From JAICLV01 sp036380925 (GTDB lineage: Bacteria; Actinomycetota; Actinomycetes; Acidothermales; Acidothermaceae): 31,775 nucleotides of DNA. The stretch is from positions 1 through 31,775 of the forward strand of contig DASVDW010000109.1 of NCBI GenBank assembly GCA_036380925.1, written 5' to 3'. Of the stretch, positions 31,738-31,775 are shown in pieces. The position numbers and the translations under genes are program-made. Under the pieces are notes generated by a model. It saw only the letters and a list, made by a program, of their open reading frames with translations, searched no databases and had not been told where the DNA came from. Numbering within the stretch: the first letter of the stretch is position 1; each line of letters starts with the position of its first letter.

Positions 31738-31775
31738 GGATCAAAGCTATCGACGGGCACCGACAAAAACCGGCC

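Noticed and set aside
1..31775. tRNA genes, CRISPR arrays, insertion sequences or prophage genes
   Set aside because: Nothing with cloverleaf-like, repeat-spacer or transposase features was seen while reading both strands; a tRNAscan or IS search was not possible here.

Overview
The window reads as a high-GC actinobacterial chromosome segment. Nearly every base is coding, GTG starts and four-base stop/start overlaps are common, and the genes include a mycothiol biosynthesis deacetylase (MshB), a DUF222/HNH '13E12' family protein, DUF5808 and DUF6458 small proteins and a full set of chemotaxis genes. A motile, mycothiol-making actinomycete that also decodes UGA as selenocysteine is the simplest reading. 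The genus cannot be fixed from this sequence. No rRNA, tRNA, insertion sequence, phage gene or CRISPR array was seen. No gene-free stretch exceeds 300 bases; the longest is 23013-23247.

Region 1 (1-6189, minus strand) is a chemosensory cluster. In transcription order it holds a small DUF6113-like membrane protein, a CheW-like coupling protein, a membrane-anchored methyl-accepting protein, a hybrid CheA kinase with its own receiver, and a receiver-GAF protein that runs off the left edge. Region 2 (6220-10426, same strand) is an Mrp/Mbh-type cation/proton antiporter module in the order E-F-G-DUF4040-(MbhE+B)-C-D. The NuoL-like part of MrpA is absent and its C-terminal parts are carried by two small genes. 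Only 30 bp separate regions 2 and 1, so they may be read as one transcript.

Region 3 (10502-17248) centres on formate oxidation. A hemerythrin-like protein that has lost its likely iron ligands (minus strand) faces an operon on the plus strand: an apparently intact hemerythrin, a formate dehydrogenase catalytic subunit with an in-frame UGA selenocysteine codon and a matching downstream stem-loop, a four-cluster iron-sulfur subunit with a membrane tail, and an NrfD-type membrane subunit. Together they would pass electrons from formate to the quinone pool from the cytoplasmic side.

Region 4 (17245-23012, minus strand) is a five-gene run with three overlapping junctions: an FtsH-like membrane AAA protease, a histidine phosphatase, an NAD(P)HX dehydratase (NnrD), a zinc alcohol/formaldehyde-type dehydrogenase and an NAD-dependent epimerase. 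Region 5 (23248-31737) is mixed: a polytopic membrane protein, a squalene-cyclase-like toroid protein, MshB, a DPP-IV-like S9 peptidase, DUF5808 and DUF6458 proteins, a second methyl-accepting protein with no membrane segment but a C-terminal carbohydrate-binding-like domain, and a DUF222/HNH protein.

The most noteworthy items are the selenocysteine formate dehydrogenase, which a naive gene caller splits in two; the soluble methyl-accepting protein with a C-terminal sugar-binding-like domain; the intact/degenerate hemerythrin pair beside formate dehydrogenase; the MrpA-less antiporter; and a sequence motif repeated upstream of three chemotaxis genes.
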